This document shows positions 54,454-63,458 of a stretch of 64,000 nt of DNA, piece after piece (position 1 is the first letter of the stretch; every line of letters begins with the position of its first letter). The DNA is from Streptomyces sp. A0958. Its GTDB lineage: Bacteria > Actinomycetota > Actinomycetes > Streptomycetales > Streptomycetaceae. Made by a program: the position numbers and the translations under genes. Location of the stretch: the NCBI RefSeq assembly GCF_004795035.1, contig NZ_SSBK01000001.1, positions 248,001 to 312,000 on the forward strand, read 5' to 3'. A model generated the notes under the pieces. That model made no database searches and was not told where the DNA came from. It was given only the letters and a program-made list of their open reading frames with translations.

Positions 54454-56448
54454 CTAACCGGCTGTTCGCGGGATGGTCTTCTCCCAGGTCCGGTGGAAGA
54501 CGACCTCGCCGCCCTCGGTGCAGACGACCTCGTTGACGGTGTGGAAGTCGTCCGCGTCGGCGGTGATCTCCGAGCGGGTGTCGATCTGCACGTCCCACGA
54601 CATCTCGGGCCGGTGCAACCGGATCGTCCAGTCGGACCGGGTGCGCGCGGAGAGCGGGTCGGCCTCCTGGATCGTGTACGTCTCCACCGCCTCCTCGGTG
54701 AATTCGAGCCCGTCGGGGTAGACGCGCGTGCCGCCGTAGCGCGGGTCGACCTCCAGCCGCCATTCACCCTTGGCGACATCGCGGACGACGAGCCGTTCGG
54801 GGCGTGGCGTGTCCAGGGTCTCCGGGAAGACGACGCCCAGCGGCTCGGACTGCTCGGGCTCCTCGAAGCGGATCGCCGGGTCCTCGGTGTGCCGGCGCAC
54901 CGGCAGCTCGACCAGGCTGTCGTCGGCCTCCAGGGTGAAGCCCGCCGAGCCGGCCTGCGGCCAGATCCACGGCCAGTACGAGGAGGAGACGGCGAGTCTG
55001 ATGCGGTGGCCGGGCGGGAAGGTGTGCCCGATGCCGTTCAGCTCGAAGGTCACGTCCTCGGTGGCGCCGGCCGGCCAGTCCTCGGCGCGGTCGCGGCCGT
55101 GGCGGGCGGCGAGGTTGAGGGCGCCGCGCGTGACGAGGGTGGAGGAGCCGTCGGGGGCGACGTCGCAGAGCCGGGCGACGGCCTGGCCGCGCGGCACGTC
55201 CATCCGGATGCGCAGCTTCACCCGGGGCCGGCCCAGGATCTCGATCGGCGCGTCGGCGACCGGGAACTCGAAGCAGAGCGATTTGGCGTCCTCGTCCCGC
55301 TGGTCGGGCGGCAGGTCGGCGTCGTTGCCGAAGGGGAAGAACCGGCCCGCGTCCAGCCCGGTCTGCTGCGGTGAGTGGACGATCTGCGCCCCGCCCTGAA
55401 GGGCGTACGCCACCGGGGTGACGTTCTCCGACGGCCAGCTGGTCTCCCCGACCCAGCGGCCGGGCAGCGTCTCGTAGACCGTGGCGGGCCGGTGCGACTC
55501 GCTGATCCAGGACCGCAGCAGCGGCTCGTCCAGGATGCCGGTGTCCTCGTCCTTCAGGTGCTGGTCCCACCAGCGCAGCGTCTCCTGGAGGAAGCCGATG
55601 GCGGGTCCGGGCGGCAGCCCCCGGTCGGGGTACTGGTGCGACCAGGGCCCGATGATCCCGCGCACCTTCGCCGGGTCCAGGTGCTCGACCAGCCTGAGGA
55701 CGGTGTCGCGGTACGGGTCGTGCCAGCCGCCGACCGCCAGGACACTGGCCTTGATCGCGGAGTAGTCCTCGCAGACGCTGCCGTGCTGCCAGTAGGCGTC
55801 GCGGGTCTGGTGCGCGAGCCAGGTGTGGATGAAGGGGTCGACGGCCTCCAGCCGGGTCAGCCACATCTGGCGCCAGTCGTCGCCCACGTCCGCCGGGTCG
55901 GGCGGCCGGCAGACGAAGGCCAGCATGGTCGCCGCCCAGGCGTGCATGTCCACGGCCAGGACCGAGCCGCCCATGTAGTGGACGTCGTTGTCGTAGCGGT
56001 CGTCGGCCGAGCACACCGTGACGATCGCCTTCAGCGGCTCCGGGGCGAGCGCGGCGATCTGGAGCGAGTTGAAGCCGCCCCAGGAGATGCCGAACATGCC
56101 GACCCGGCCCGAGCACCACTCCTGCTCGGCCAGCCACTGGATGACGGCGACCCCGTCGGCCAGCTCCGTCGCGTCGTACTCGTCCCCCGGCATGCCCTCG
56201 CTGTTGCCGTGGCCGCGCACGTCGACCCGGACCGAGGCGTAGCCGTGGCCCGCGTACCAGGGGTGGCGCTGCCAGTCGCGCGGCGCGGTCCAGTCGCTCA
56301 GCCGGTAGGGCAGGTACTCCAGGAGCGCGGGGACGGGTTCGTCCGTGACCGGCCGCCAGATCCGGGCGTACAGCTCGGTGCCTCCCGGGAGCGGGATGTA
56401 GAGGTCCTCGTGGGTCGTCTCGTACGGGAACGCGGTCTGGATGTGCAT
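54454..56448 (-). CDS. CocE/NonD-type alpha/beta hydrolase (Xaa-Pro dipeptidyl-peptidase-like)
   Basis: 664 residues. The alpha/beta-hydrolase domain has nucleophile Ser in GMFGISWGGFNS near 118, with candidate catalytic Asp in VGGWHDPYRD near 240 and His in GPWSHQYPDRG near 270. A cap and C-terminal jelly-roll (about 390-660, PRVKLRIRMDVPRGQA onward) are typical of X-Pro dipeptidyl-peptidases and cocaine esterases. No signal peptide, so cytoplasmic. It begins 9 bp after the peptide transporter stop, forming an operon that could import and trim proline-containing peptides; an ester substrate is also possible. Confidence 0.82.
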   Translation of the reverse strand: MHIQTAFPYETTHEDLYIPLPGGTELYARIWRPVTDEPVPALLEYLPYRLSDWTAPRDWQRHPWYAGHGYASVRVDVRGHGNSEGMPGDEYDATELADGVAVIQWLAEQEWCSGRVGMFGISWGGFNSLQIAALAPEPLKAIVTVCSADDRYDNDVHYMGGSVLAVDMHAWAATMLAFVCRPPDPADVGDDWRQMWLTRLEAVDPFIHTWLAHQTRDAYWQHGSVCEDYSAIKASVLAVGGWHDPYRDTVLRLVEHLDPAKVRGIIGPWSHQYPDRGLPPGPAIGFLQETLRWWDQHLKDEDTGILDEPLLRSWISESHRPATVYETLPGRWVGETSWPSENVTPVAYALQGGAQIVHSPQQTGLDAGRFFPFGNDADLPPDQRDEDAKSLCFEFPVADAPIEILGRPRVKLRIRMDVPRGQAVARLCDVAPDGSSTLVTRGALNLAARHGRDRAEDWPAGATEDVTFELNGIGHTFPPGHRIRLAVSSSYWPWIWPQAGSAGFTLEADDSLVELPVRRHTEDPAIRFEEPEQSEPLGVVFPETLDTPRPERLVVRDVAKGEWRLEVDPRYGGTRVYPDGLEFTEEAVETYTIQEADPLSARTRSDWTIRLHRPEMSWDVQIDTRSEITADADDFHTVNEVVCTEGGEVVFHRTWEKTIPRTAG

Positions 56449-56457
56449 GGGCGTACC

Positions 56458-57957
56458 TCAGTGGACGGGGTGCATGGTGCGCTTGAGCCAGGGGGCGGCG
56501 GCGATGACGGCCACACCGGCCACCACCGCGACAGCGCCATTGACACCGAAGTAGGCGGGGTTGGACACCTCGCCGTACAGCTTCACGATCTGGGCCTGGA
56601 TGCCGTTGGCGAGGGCCAGCGAGAGGAACCAGAGCGCCATGGTCTGGCTGGCGAACGCCCTGGGGGCGAGCTTGGTGGTCGCGGACATGCCGGAGGTCTC
56701 CAGCAGGATGTCGCCGAGCCCGAGCAGCAGGTAGGAGCCGACGATCCACCAGGCGGCCATCCGGTACGTGTCGCCCGAGTGGCCGGAGGTGGGCAGGACC
56801 ATCAGCAGGAACGAGAGACCGCCGAGGATCACCCCGATCGCGATCTTGTTGGACGCGTGCGGCTGGCGCGGCCCCATCCTCGCCCAGACGGCCGCGACCA
56901 CCGGAGCGAGCGCCACCTCGAAGGCGCCGAGCGCGGAGGCGTACCAGCTGGCCGGGAAGTGGAAGCCGAAGATCTCCGTGCGGGCGTTGGTCGACGCGAG
57001 CAGCATCATCGTCGAGTACGCCTGGAAGAGGATGAAGTTGAAGACGACGGAGGCCAGGAACAGCACCACGTACGGGCGCAGCCTGCCGCGCTCGTCGGCG
57101 CTGACCCTGGGGCTGCGGAACATCACCACGAAGTAGACGACCGGGGCGATCACCGAGATAAGGGTGAGCAGGTCCACGAACCGGTCCATGGTCAGCCAGC
57201 CCGCCAGGGCGAGACCGGTGGCCGCCGCCGCGACCACCACGGCCCCGACGACGATGAGCAGGACCGCGCGCCGCATGGGTCCGGGGGCCAGCGCGTATTC
57301 GGCGGCGCGCTTTCGCCCGGCCAGGTGACGGCGGCCCGCCACGTACTGGATGAGGCCCAGCGTCATACCGAAGGCGGCGGCCGAGAAGCCCCAGTGCCAG
57401 CCGGCGTGGTCGCCGAGCCAGCCGGTGATCAGCGGCCCGAGGAACGCGCCGACGTTGATGCCCATGTAATAGAGGGCGAAGCCCGCGTCCCGGCGCTCGT
57501 CCTCGGTCCGGTAGAGCTTGCCGACCATGGTGGCCACATTCGGCTTGAGCAGCCCCGTACCTGCACTGATCAGCCCCAGCCCCACCCACGTCATGGCGTC
57601 CGTGGGCACCGCCATGGCGTAATGCCCGCAGGCGATCAGGATGCCGCCGTACAGGACGGCCCGGTACGAGCCGAGGATGCGGTCGGCCAGCCAGCCCCCG
57701 GCAACCGACACCAGATAGACGAGCGTGCCGTACGCGGCGGAGACGGAGGCGGCGGTCCCGGCCTCCATACCCATGCCGCCGTGCGCGACCGTGTCCGCGA
57801 AATACAGGACCAGGATCGCCTGCATGCCGAGGAACGAGAACCGCTCCCACACCTCCAGGCCGGACAGGGTCATCAGACCCCGTGGCTGGCCGAAAAATGC
57901 GTGGTCGTCAGCCGGGGGCGGCTGCGCCGGTTCGGTCTCTGCGGCTGCGTGGGACAA
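56458..57957 (-). CDS. POT-family proton-coupled oligopeptide transporter
   Basis: 499 residues, about 14 helices. The POT motif ExxERFSF (LEVWERFSFLG near 35) and the PTR2 signatures GTGLLKPNVATMVGKLY and FALYYMGINVGAF are intact. No ATG starts the family core. TTG at 57957 is chosen because AGGAG lies 8 nt upstream and gives a normal length of about 500; upstream sequence in the frame is shadow. It imports di/tripeptides with protons. First gene of the operon with the CocE/NonD hydrolase; divergent from the polyprenyl synthase. Confidence 0.9.
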   Translation of the reverse strand: MSHAAAETEPAQPPPADDHAFFGQPRGLMTLSGLEVWERFSFLGMQAILVLYFADTVAHGGMGMEAGTAASVSAAYGTLVYLVSVAGGWLADRILGSYRAVLYGGILIACGHYAMAVPTDAMTWVGLGLISAGTGLLKPNVATMVGKLYRTEDERRDAGFALYYMGINVGAFLGPLITGWLGDHAGWHWGFSAAAFGMTLGLIQYVAGRRHLAGRKRAAEYALAPGPMRRAVLLIVVGAVVVAAAATGLALAGWLTMDRFVDLLTLISVIAPVVYFVVMFRSPRVSADERGRLRPYVVLFLASVVFNFILFQAYSTMMLLASTNARTEIFGFHFPASWYASALGAFEVALAPVVAAVWARMGPRQPHASNKIAIGVILGGLSFLLMVLPTSGHSGDTYRMAAWWIVGSYLLLGLGDILLETSGMSATTKLAPRAFASQTMALWFLSLALANGIQAQIVKLYGEVSNPAYFGVNGAVAVVAGVAVIAAAPWLKRTMHPVH

Positions 57958-58113
57958 AGCGGCAACTCCTGATCGTATGAGCTGATCCCGAACATACCGG
58001 CGGTGGCGGGAAGGCGCCCACGGTGATCCAAAGGGGACCGGATACGCTGACTTGAGTGATGACAACGACACATCGACATTCCGTGTGATCGTCAGCAGAC
58101 AGGAGATCCCCTC

Positions 58114-59124
58114 GTGACCGTCGTCGGGCCGTTCGGACTGAGCGTGCGGGACCAGGCTCTTGAGGCCGGTGTCCAGGCCGGTTTGGCTGCTGTCGAGTCG
58201 GGCCTGCTCGATGCCACCAAGAGCGACGTGCCGTTCATCACGGAAGCCGCCCAGCACCTGGTGCGCGCGGGCGGCAAGAGGTTCCGGCCGCTGCTGGCGA
58301 TGCTCGCCGCCCAGTTCGGTGACGCCGACGCCCCGGGCGTGGTGCCCGCCGCGGTGGTCGTGGAGCTGACCCACCTCGCGACGCTCTACCACGACGACGT
58401 CATGGACGAGGCCGACGTCCGGCGCGGGGTTCCCAGCGCCAATTCCCGCTGGGGCAACTCGGTCGCCGTACTGACCGGCGACTTTCTCTTCGCGCGCGCC
58501 TCGCACATCCTGGCCGACCTCGGCCCGGAGGCCGTCCGCATCCAGGCGGAGGCGTTCGAACGCCTGGTCACCGGCCAGATCCTGGAGACGGCCGGCCCGC
58601 GCGACGGGCGCGACCCCGTCGACCACTACCTCGAAGTGATGCGCGGCAAGACCGGCTCGCTGATCGCCGTCGCCTGCCGCTTCGGCGCGATGATGTCCGG
58701 CGCCGACGAGTCCACGATCGACATCCTCACCCAGTACGGTGAACGGCTCGGCGTGGCCTTCCAGCTCGCCGACGACGTCCTCGACATCGCCTCCGACTCC
58801 CACGAGTCCGGCAAGACCCCCGGCACCGACCTCCTGGAGGGCATCCCGACCCTCCCCGTCCTCCACCTCAGGGCGCAGGCCGGGGCCGACGGCAAGCCGG
58901 ACGACCTCGCCCTGGTCGAACTGCTCGACGGCGACCTCCAGGACCCGGACACGCTCGCCGAGGCGCTGCGCCTGCTGCGCGCCCACCCGGCGCTGGCCCG
59001 GGCCCGCCGCGACACCGTCCGGTACGCCCAGGAGGCACGGGCCACGCTGAAGCCGCTGCCCGAGTGCTACGCCAAGCTCGCGCTCGAAGAGATGTGCGAC
59101 GCCGTGGTGCACCGCGCGGGCTGA
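58114..59124 (+). CDS. Polyprenyl diphosphate synthase
   Basis: 336 residues, trans-prenyltransferase. The first aspartate motif is LYHDDVMDEAD near 91 (DDxxD with DVRRG following), and the second is QLADDVLDIASD near 220. GGKRFRPLL near 53 binds isopentenyl diphosphate. Small residues before the first motif (TLYHDD with Leu-Tyr) suggest a medium to long chain product. Its place in the nuo/menaquinone region makes it a candidate for the menaquinone C45-type side chain. GAGGGGAT-like purine run is weak; AGGAGAT lies before GTG 58114. Confidence 0.88.
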   Translation: MTVVGPFGLSVRDQALEAGVQAGLAAVESGLLDATKSDVPFITEAAQHLVRAGGKRFRPLLAMLAAQFGDADAPGVVPAAVVVELTHLATLYHDDVMDEADVRRGVPSANSRWGNSVAVLTGDFLFARASHILADLGPEAVRIQAEAFERLVTGQILETAGPRDGRDPVDHYLEVMRGKTGSLIAVACRFGAMMSGADESTIDILTQYGERLGVAFQLADDVLDIASDSHESGKTPGTDLLEGIPTLPVLHLRAQAGADGKPDDLALVELLDGDLQDPDTLAEALRLLRAHPALARARRDTVRYAQEARATLKPLPECYAKLALEEMCDAVVHRAG

Positions 59125-59200
59125 CGGTCCTCGACGACCCCTGACGGCTTCTGACGGCCTCTGGCGGCTTCTGACGGCCTCTGACGGTCCGTGACGGTCC
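59121..59200. repeat. 10-bp tandem repeats with CTGACGG core
   Basis: Eight consecutive 10-bp blocks, from 59121 to 59200, six of them starting CTGACGG or CTGGCGG, one GTGACGG and one divergent (59131). The stop codon of the polyprenyl synthase is in the first block. The spacing of almost one helical turn puts the cores on one face of the DNA. Confidence 0.8.
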
Positions 59201-59398
59201 CTAGGGGATGGCGGGGAAACGGCGCCCCGGGGTCATACCGAAGGGGTAGGCGCAGTTGCTCCCGGGGGTTGACGCCTCCGGCCGTCCGATTTGGTCAGAT
59301 GGAGAACAACCACTCCTGACCAAAACGGGTGAGAATGGCGGCACGGAGTGGACGAGTGCATCCCGACGGAAGCCGCCGACCACGGAGGTAGGGCACAC

Positions 59399-60640
59399 AT
59401 GGCACCGAACGACAGCGCGGAGACCAACGGCACGGCCGCCCGGGGGAGCGCCGGCCGCCGCAAGGCGGCGCGCTACATCGTCCCCGTCGCGGTGGCGGGG
59501 GTGGCGGCCGCGACGATCGGCCTGGTCCCGGCGCTCGCCAGCTCGGGCGACCCCGATCTGCCGAAGATCACCGCTCAGGAACTCATCGAGAAGATCGCCG
59601 CCTCGGACACGCAGCAGTTCTCCGGCACGGTGAAGATCAGCACGGACCTCGGCATCCCGTCGATCGGCGGCCTGGCCGGCTCCCTCCTCCCGGACGCGGG
59701 CGGCAAGGACGCGTCCGGCGCCGACCCGGAGGCCAGGCTCACCGAGCTGGTCTCCGGCACGCACACCCTGCGGGTCGCCGCCGACGGCCCCGGCAAGCAG
59801 CGCCTCTCCGTCCTGGACAAGGCGTCCGAGTACAGCCTGATCCACAACGGCGACCAGGTCTGGGCGTACGACAGCGCGTCCAACGAGGCCTACCACGCCG
59901 ACACCAAGGACAAGCAGGACAAGTCCACCCGGGGCAAGGACAAGGCCCTCCCCGAGGGCGTGCCGACCACCCCGAAGGCCCTGGCCGAGCAGGCGCTGAA
60001 GGCCGCCGACGGCAACACGTCCGTCGCGGTCGACGGCACCGCCCGGGTCGCCGGACGCGACGCGTACCGCCTGGTCCTCAAGCCCGAGCAGGGCGGCTCC
60101 ACGATCGGCTCCATCACCGTCGCCGTGGACGCGGAGAACGGCGTACCGCTCAAGTTCACGCTCCGGCCCAGCAGCGGCGGCAAGGCGGCGGTGGACGCCG
60201 GGTTCACCTCGGTCGACTTCAAGAAGCCCGCCGCCTCCTCGTTCACCTTCACCCCGCCCAAGGGCGCGAAGGTCACCGAGGCCGACGAGGCGGAGCAGGC
60301 CGCAGGCGGCCACGAGAAGGAGGCCCGGAAGGCGATCGAGCAGGCCAAGGGCGACCTGGGCGCGTTCGAGGGGGTGAACGTGATCGGCGAGGGCTGGAAC
60401 AGCATCGCCGAGATCAAGACCCCCGGCGGCGCGGCCCTCCCCTCCGAGGCGTCCGGTGACGTACCGGCCGAGGCCCTGCAGTTCCTGGACGCGCTCGGTG
60501 ACAAGGTCACCGGCAAGTTCGGCTCGGGCACGGTCTTCAAGACCCGCCTGGTCAACGCGCTGATGACGGACGACGGCCGGGTCTACGTGGGCGCGGTCAC
60601 CAAGGACGCGCTGGTCGAGGCCGCGAACAACGCGGGCTGA
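59399..60640 (+). CDS. LolA-like / DUF2092-type exported protein
   Basis: 413 residues. An Arg-rich N-terminus and one signal/anchor helix (about 25-45, YIVPVAVAGVAAATIGLVPAL) precede a LolA-like half-barrel (from about 52: ITAQELIEKIAASDTQQFSGTVKI, then LRVAADGPGKQRLSVLD). A Lys/Asp-rich insert (about 168-182), further strands and a C-terminal region with two Ala/Glu helices complete it. LolA folds shield lipids or lipoproteins; in actinobacteria such proteins are extracytoplasmic with unknown ligand. GGAGG precedes ATG 59399. It lies just upstream of an ABC exporter on the same strand, with a hairpin between. Confidence 0.7.
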   Translation: MAPNDSAETNGTAARGSAGRRKAARYIVPVAVAGVAAATIGLVPALASSGDPDLPKITAQELIEKIAASDTQQFSGTVKISTDLGIPSIGGLAGSLLPDAGGKDASGADPEARLTELVSGTHTLRVAADGPGKQRLSVLDKASEYSLIHNGDQVWAYDSASNEAYHADTKDKQDKSTRGKDKALPEGVPTTPKALAEQALKAADGNTSVAVDGTARVAGRDAYRLVLKPEQGGSTIGSITVAVDAENGVPLKFTLRPSSGGKAAVDAGFTSVDFKKPAASSFTFTPPKGAKVTEADEAEQAAGGHEKEARKAIEQAKGDLGAFEGVNVIGEGWNSIAEIKTPGGAALPSEASGDVPAEALQFLDALGDKVTGKFGSGTVFKTRLVNALMTDDGRVYVGAVTKDALVEAANNAG

Positions 60641-60659
60641 CACCCGAGTCCCTCGCCCG

Positions 60660-60684
60660 CCCCGCCGTGCGTTGCGCGGCGGGG
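60660..60684 (+). terminator. Hairpin between the LolA-like gene and the ABC exporter
   Basis: CCCCGCCG (60660-60667) pairs with CGGCGGGG (60677-60684), 9-nt loop, 19 bp after the stop. Confidence 0.55.
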
Positions 60685-60708
60685 CCGGCGCGATAGTGGG
60701 GAGCAGAC

Positions 60709-61662
60709 ATGACAAGGCCCGAGACCGCGCCCGTGATCGAGACGCGCGGGCTGACCAAGCGCTACCGGGGCGGTCAGCTCGCCGTGGACGGCCTCGACCT
60801 CACCGTCCCCGGCGGCAGCGTCTTCGGCTTCCTCGGGCCCAACGGCTCGGGCAAGACCACCACCATCCGGATGCTCATGGGCCTGATCGCCCCGACCTCC
60901 GGCACCGCGAGCGTCCTGGGCCGCCCCATGCCGGACGCGTCGCGCACGGTGCTCCCGCAGGTCGGCGCGCTGATCGAGGGCCCCGCGCTGTACGGGTTCC
61001 TCAGCGGCCGGGACAACCTCGTGCGCTACGACCGGGCCGACCCCACCGCCGACCCGCGCACCCGCACCGCCCGCGTCGGCGACGCCCTGGAACGGGTCGG
61101 GCTCGCCCCGGCGGCCGGCAAGAAGGCCCGCGCGTACTCGCTGGGCATGAAGCAGCGCCTCGGCCTCGCCGCCGCCCTGCTCCGGCCCCGCCGGCTGCTC
61201 GTCCTGGACGAGCCGACCAACGGCCTGGACCCGCAGGGCATGCGCGAGATCCGAGCCCTGGTCCGGGAGCTGGCGGCCGATGGCACGACCGTCTTCCTCT
61301 CCTCGCACCTCCTCGACGAGATCGAGCAGGTCTGCACGCACGCGGCGGTGATGGCCCGGGGCCGGCTCCTCACCCAGGGCCCCGTCGCCGGCCTCGCCTC
61401 CGGCACCGGCGGCCGTCTCGCCGTCACCACCCCGGACCCGGCCGACGCCGCCCGCGTACTGAAGGAGCACGGGCTCACCGGCATCACGCTGGACGGCGAC
61501 CGGGTACGGGCGGACGCCCCGCCGGCCGCGGTCGAACTCGCGGACCTCACCGCGGCATTGGTGCGGGAAGGCGTCCGGGTGCGAGCATTCGGCGTCGAAC
61601 GGGCCTCGCTGGAGGACGCGTTCGTGGCCCTGACGGGAGAAGGATTCGATGTCGCAGGCTGA
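60709..61662 (+). CDS. ABC-2 type exporter ATPase
   Basis: 317 residues. Walker A GPNGSGKTT near 44, signature YSLGMKQR near 143, Walker B LLVLDEPTNGLDP near 163, switch His in SSHLLDEIEQ near 203. The C-terminal extension (about 220-317) ends in the SLEDAFVALTGE motif of DrrA/NatA-type exporters, which export drugs, lipids or sodium. The stop lies 13 bp into the permease gene, so the pair is translationally coupled. Confidence 0.9.
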   Translation: MTRPETAPVIETRGLTKRYRGGQLAVDGLDLTVPGGSVFGFLGPNGSGKTTTIRMLMGLIAPTSGTASVLGRPMPDASRTVLPQVGALIEGPALYGFLSGRDNLVRYDRADPTADPRTRTARVGDALERVGLAPAAGKKARAYSLGMKQRLGLAAALLRPRRLLVLDEPTNGLDPQGMREIRALVRELAADGTTVFLSSHLLDEIEQVCTHAAVMARGRLLTQGPVAGLASGTGGRLAVTTPDPADAARVLKEHGLTGITLDGDRVRADAPPAAVELADLTAALVREGVRVRAFGVERASLEDAFVALTGEGFDVAG

Positions 61663-62560
61663 AATGTCGCACGCTGAAATGTCGTCGGCTGAAACCACCC
61701 GCGTCGGAGCCGTCCGCAACCCCCTGTGGACGTTCGGCATCCTCCGCTCCGAACTGACCACCACCCTGCGCCGCTGGCGCACGCTCGCCCTGCTCGGCGT
61801 GCTGGCCGCCGTCCCCGTACTGATCGGGATCGCGGTACGCATCGAGACGGCCGACGGCTCATCGGCCGGTCCGGGAGGTGGCGAGGGCGGCCCGGCGTTC
61901 CTCTCCCAGGTGACCAACAACGGCCTCTTCCTGGTCTTCGCCTCCCTCGCCGCGACCCTCCCCGTCTTCCTGCCCATGGCGGTCGGCGTCATCGCGGGCG
62001 ACGCCGTGGCGGGCGAGGCCAACGCGGGCACGCTGCGCTACCTGCTGGTCGCCCCGGCCGGCCGGACGAGACTGCTGCTCGCCAAATACGCCGCCACGCT
62101 GGGCTTCTGCCTGGTCGCCACGCTCGTCGTGGCCGCCTCCGCCCTGGCCGTGGGCGCGCTGCTGTTCCCCGTGGGCGAGGTCACCACGATCTCCGGGACC
62201 ACGATCGGCTTCGGTGAGGGGCTGCTACGGGCCGGGCTCGTCGCGGTGTTCGTGGCCGCGTCCCTCACCGGTTTCGCGGCACTCGGCCTGTTCGTCTCGA
62301 CCCTCACCAACAGCGGGATCGCGGCCATGGCGGCGACGGTCGGGGTGCTGATCACCGTACAGATCGTGGACACCATCCCCCAGCTGAGCGGGGTCCACCC
62401 CTACCTGTTCCCGCACTACTGGCTGTCCTTCGCGGACCTGCTGCGCGACCCCGTCTACTGGGACGAGGCACTGAAGAACCTGGGGCTCCAGGCGCTGTAC
62501 GCGGCGGTGTTCGGCTCGGCGGCCTGGGCCCGCTTCACGGCGAAGGACATCACCGCTTGA
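61649..62560 (+). CDS. ABC-2 type exporter permease
   Basis: 303 residues with six membrane helices (from about 47 to 285) and the cytoplasmic segment VAGEANAGTLRYLLVAPAGRTRLLLAK typical of ABC-2/NatB-like permeases. The 5' end is a 15-bp direct repeat (61649-61693) encoding MSQAE-MSHAE-MSSAE, so three in-frame ATGs sit in identical contexts. The first has AAGGA 7 nt upstream and is chosen; initiation at the others would only trim 5 or 10 residues. The stop codon lies inside the first unit of a 16-bp tandem repeat. Confidence 0.88.
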   Translation: MSQAEMSHAEMSSAETTRVGAVRNPLWTFGILRSELTTTLRRWRTLALLGVLAAVPVLIGIAVRIETADGSSAGPGGGEGGPAFLSQVTNNGLFLVFASLAATLPVFLPMAVGVIAGDAVAGEANAGTLRYLLVAPAGRTRLLLAKYAATLGFCLVATLVVAASALAVGALLFPVGEVTTISGTTIGFGEGLLRAGLVAVFVAASLTGFAALGLFVSTLTNSGIAAMAATVGVLITVQIVDTIPQLSGVHPYLFPHYWLSFADLLRDPVYWDEALKNLGLQALYAAVFGSAAWARFTAKDITA

Positions 62561-62670
62561 TACGGAAGCGACCTGGCACGGGAGCGACCTGATGCGGGAG
62601 CGACCTGATGCGGGAGCGACCTGATGCGGGAGCGACCTGATGCGGGAGCGACCTGATACGGAAGCGACAG
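62559..62670. repeat. 16-bp tandem repeat, seven units
   Basis: Seven head-to-tail units of 16 bp (62559-62670), consensus GATGCGGGAGCGACCT; units 3 to 6 are identical and the outer ones vary (GATACGGAAGCGACCT). The array begins at the last two bases of the permease stop and ends 180 bp before the TetR start. Each unit holds GGGAGCGAC. Confidence 0.9.
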
Positions 62671-62849
62671 CCGCACCGTCGGCCGGCGAGCCGTCCCCCG
62701 ATCGGCTCGTCGCGGCACGAACGGCACGAACGGTGCGAAAAACGAGAGAACGAACCGACACGGCACGTTCCGTTTCCGCCTGAGCATTGTTCGTTTTTTG
62801 GCGACGGACTGTCAACAAGGATTGGCTCGAACAGGCCTATGCTCACCGA

Positions 62850-63455
62850 ATGAACACATCGCCGAGTTCATCGCCGCGTTCACTGCGCCGGAGCGAGAGC
62901 TCGCACAGGGCGACCCTGGAAGCCGCCCTCGACCTGTGTACGGAGAAGGGGTACGGCCGGGTCACCATCGAGGCGATCGCGGCCCGGGCGGGCGTCAGCA
63001 AGAAGACGATCTACCGCTGGTGGCCGTCGAAGAGCGCCGTGCTGCTGGAAGCGTTCACGGAGAGGCTGGTCACGGCCACCCCCTTCACCGACACCGGCGA
63101 CATCGCGAAGGACCTGCGCACCCACATCACGGGCGCGGTCGACATCCTCGCCGTACCCCCCTTCGGCCCCGCGTACGCGGGCATACTCTCCGAGGTCCAC
63201 CACGACGACGAGCTGGCCGAAACAGTACGCACCCAACTCATCGAACCCCGCTTCGAGGAAGCGGTCGGCCGACTGCGCAGCGCCCAGGAACAGGGCCAGA
63301 TCCCCCCGGACGCCGACCTCCACCTCGCGGTGGAGATGCTGTACGGCCCGGTCTACTACCGCCACGTGCTGCGCAAGCCCATGCAGGACGCGGAGGCGGT
63401 GGGGAAGCTGGTGGACCACGTACTGCGCTCGCTGGGGGCGGTAGCCACCCGCTGA
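62850..63455 (+). CDS. TetR-family transcriptional regulator
   Basis: 201 residues. The N-terminal HTH (about 20-65: EKGYGRVTIEAIAARAGVSKKTIYRWWPSKSAVL) has the TetR recognition helix. The C-terminal domain contains PFGPAYAGILSEVHHD and VEMLYGPVYYRHVL, resembling TetR_C_16/AcrR-like ligand domains. A TATGCT -10-like hexamer (62838-62843) 6 nt before ATG 62850 suggests a leaderless mRNA. It lies downstream of the ABC exporter on the same strand and may control it; the target is unproven. Confidence 0.88.
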   Translation: MNTSPSSSPRSLRRSESSHRATLEAALDLCTEKGYGRVTIEAIAARAGVSKKTIYRWWPSKSAVLLEAFTERLVTATPFTDTGDIAKDLRTHITGAVDILAVPPFGPAYAGILSEVHHDDELAETVRTQLIEPRFEEAVGRLRSAQEQGQIPPDADLHLAVEMLYGPVYYRHVLRKPMQDAEAVGKLVDHVLRSLGAVATR

Positions 63456-63458
63456 GGG

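Noticed and set aside
55375..57972. 865-codon plus-strand frame opposite the hydrolase and peptide transporter
   Set aside because: Composition typical of a shadow frame and no domain; both minus-strand genes are well supported.
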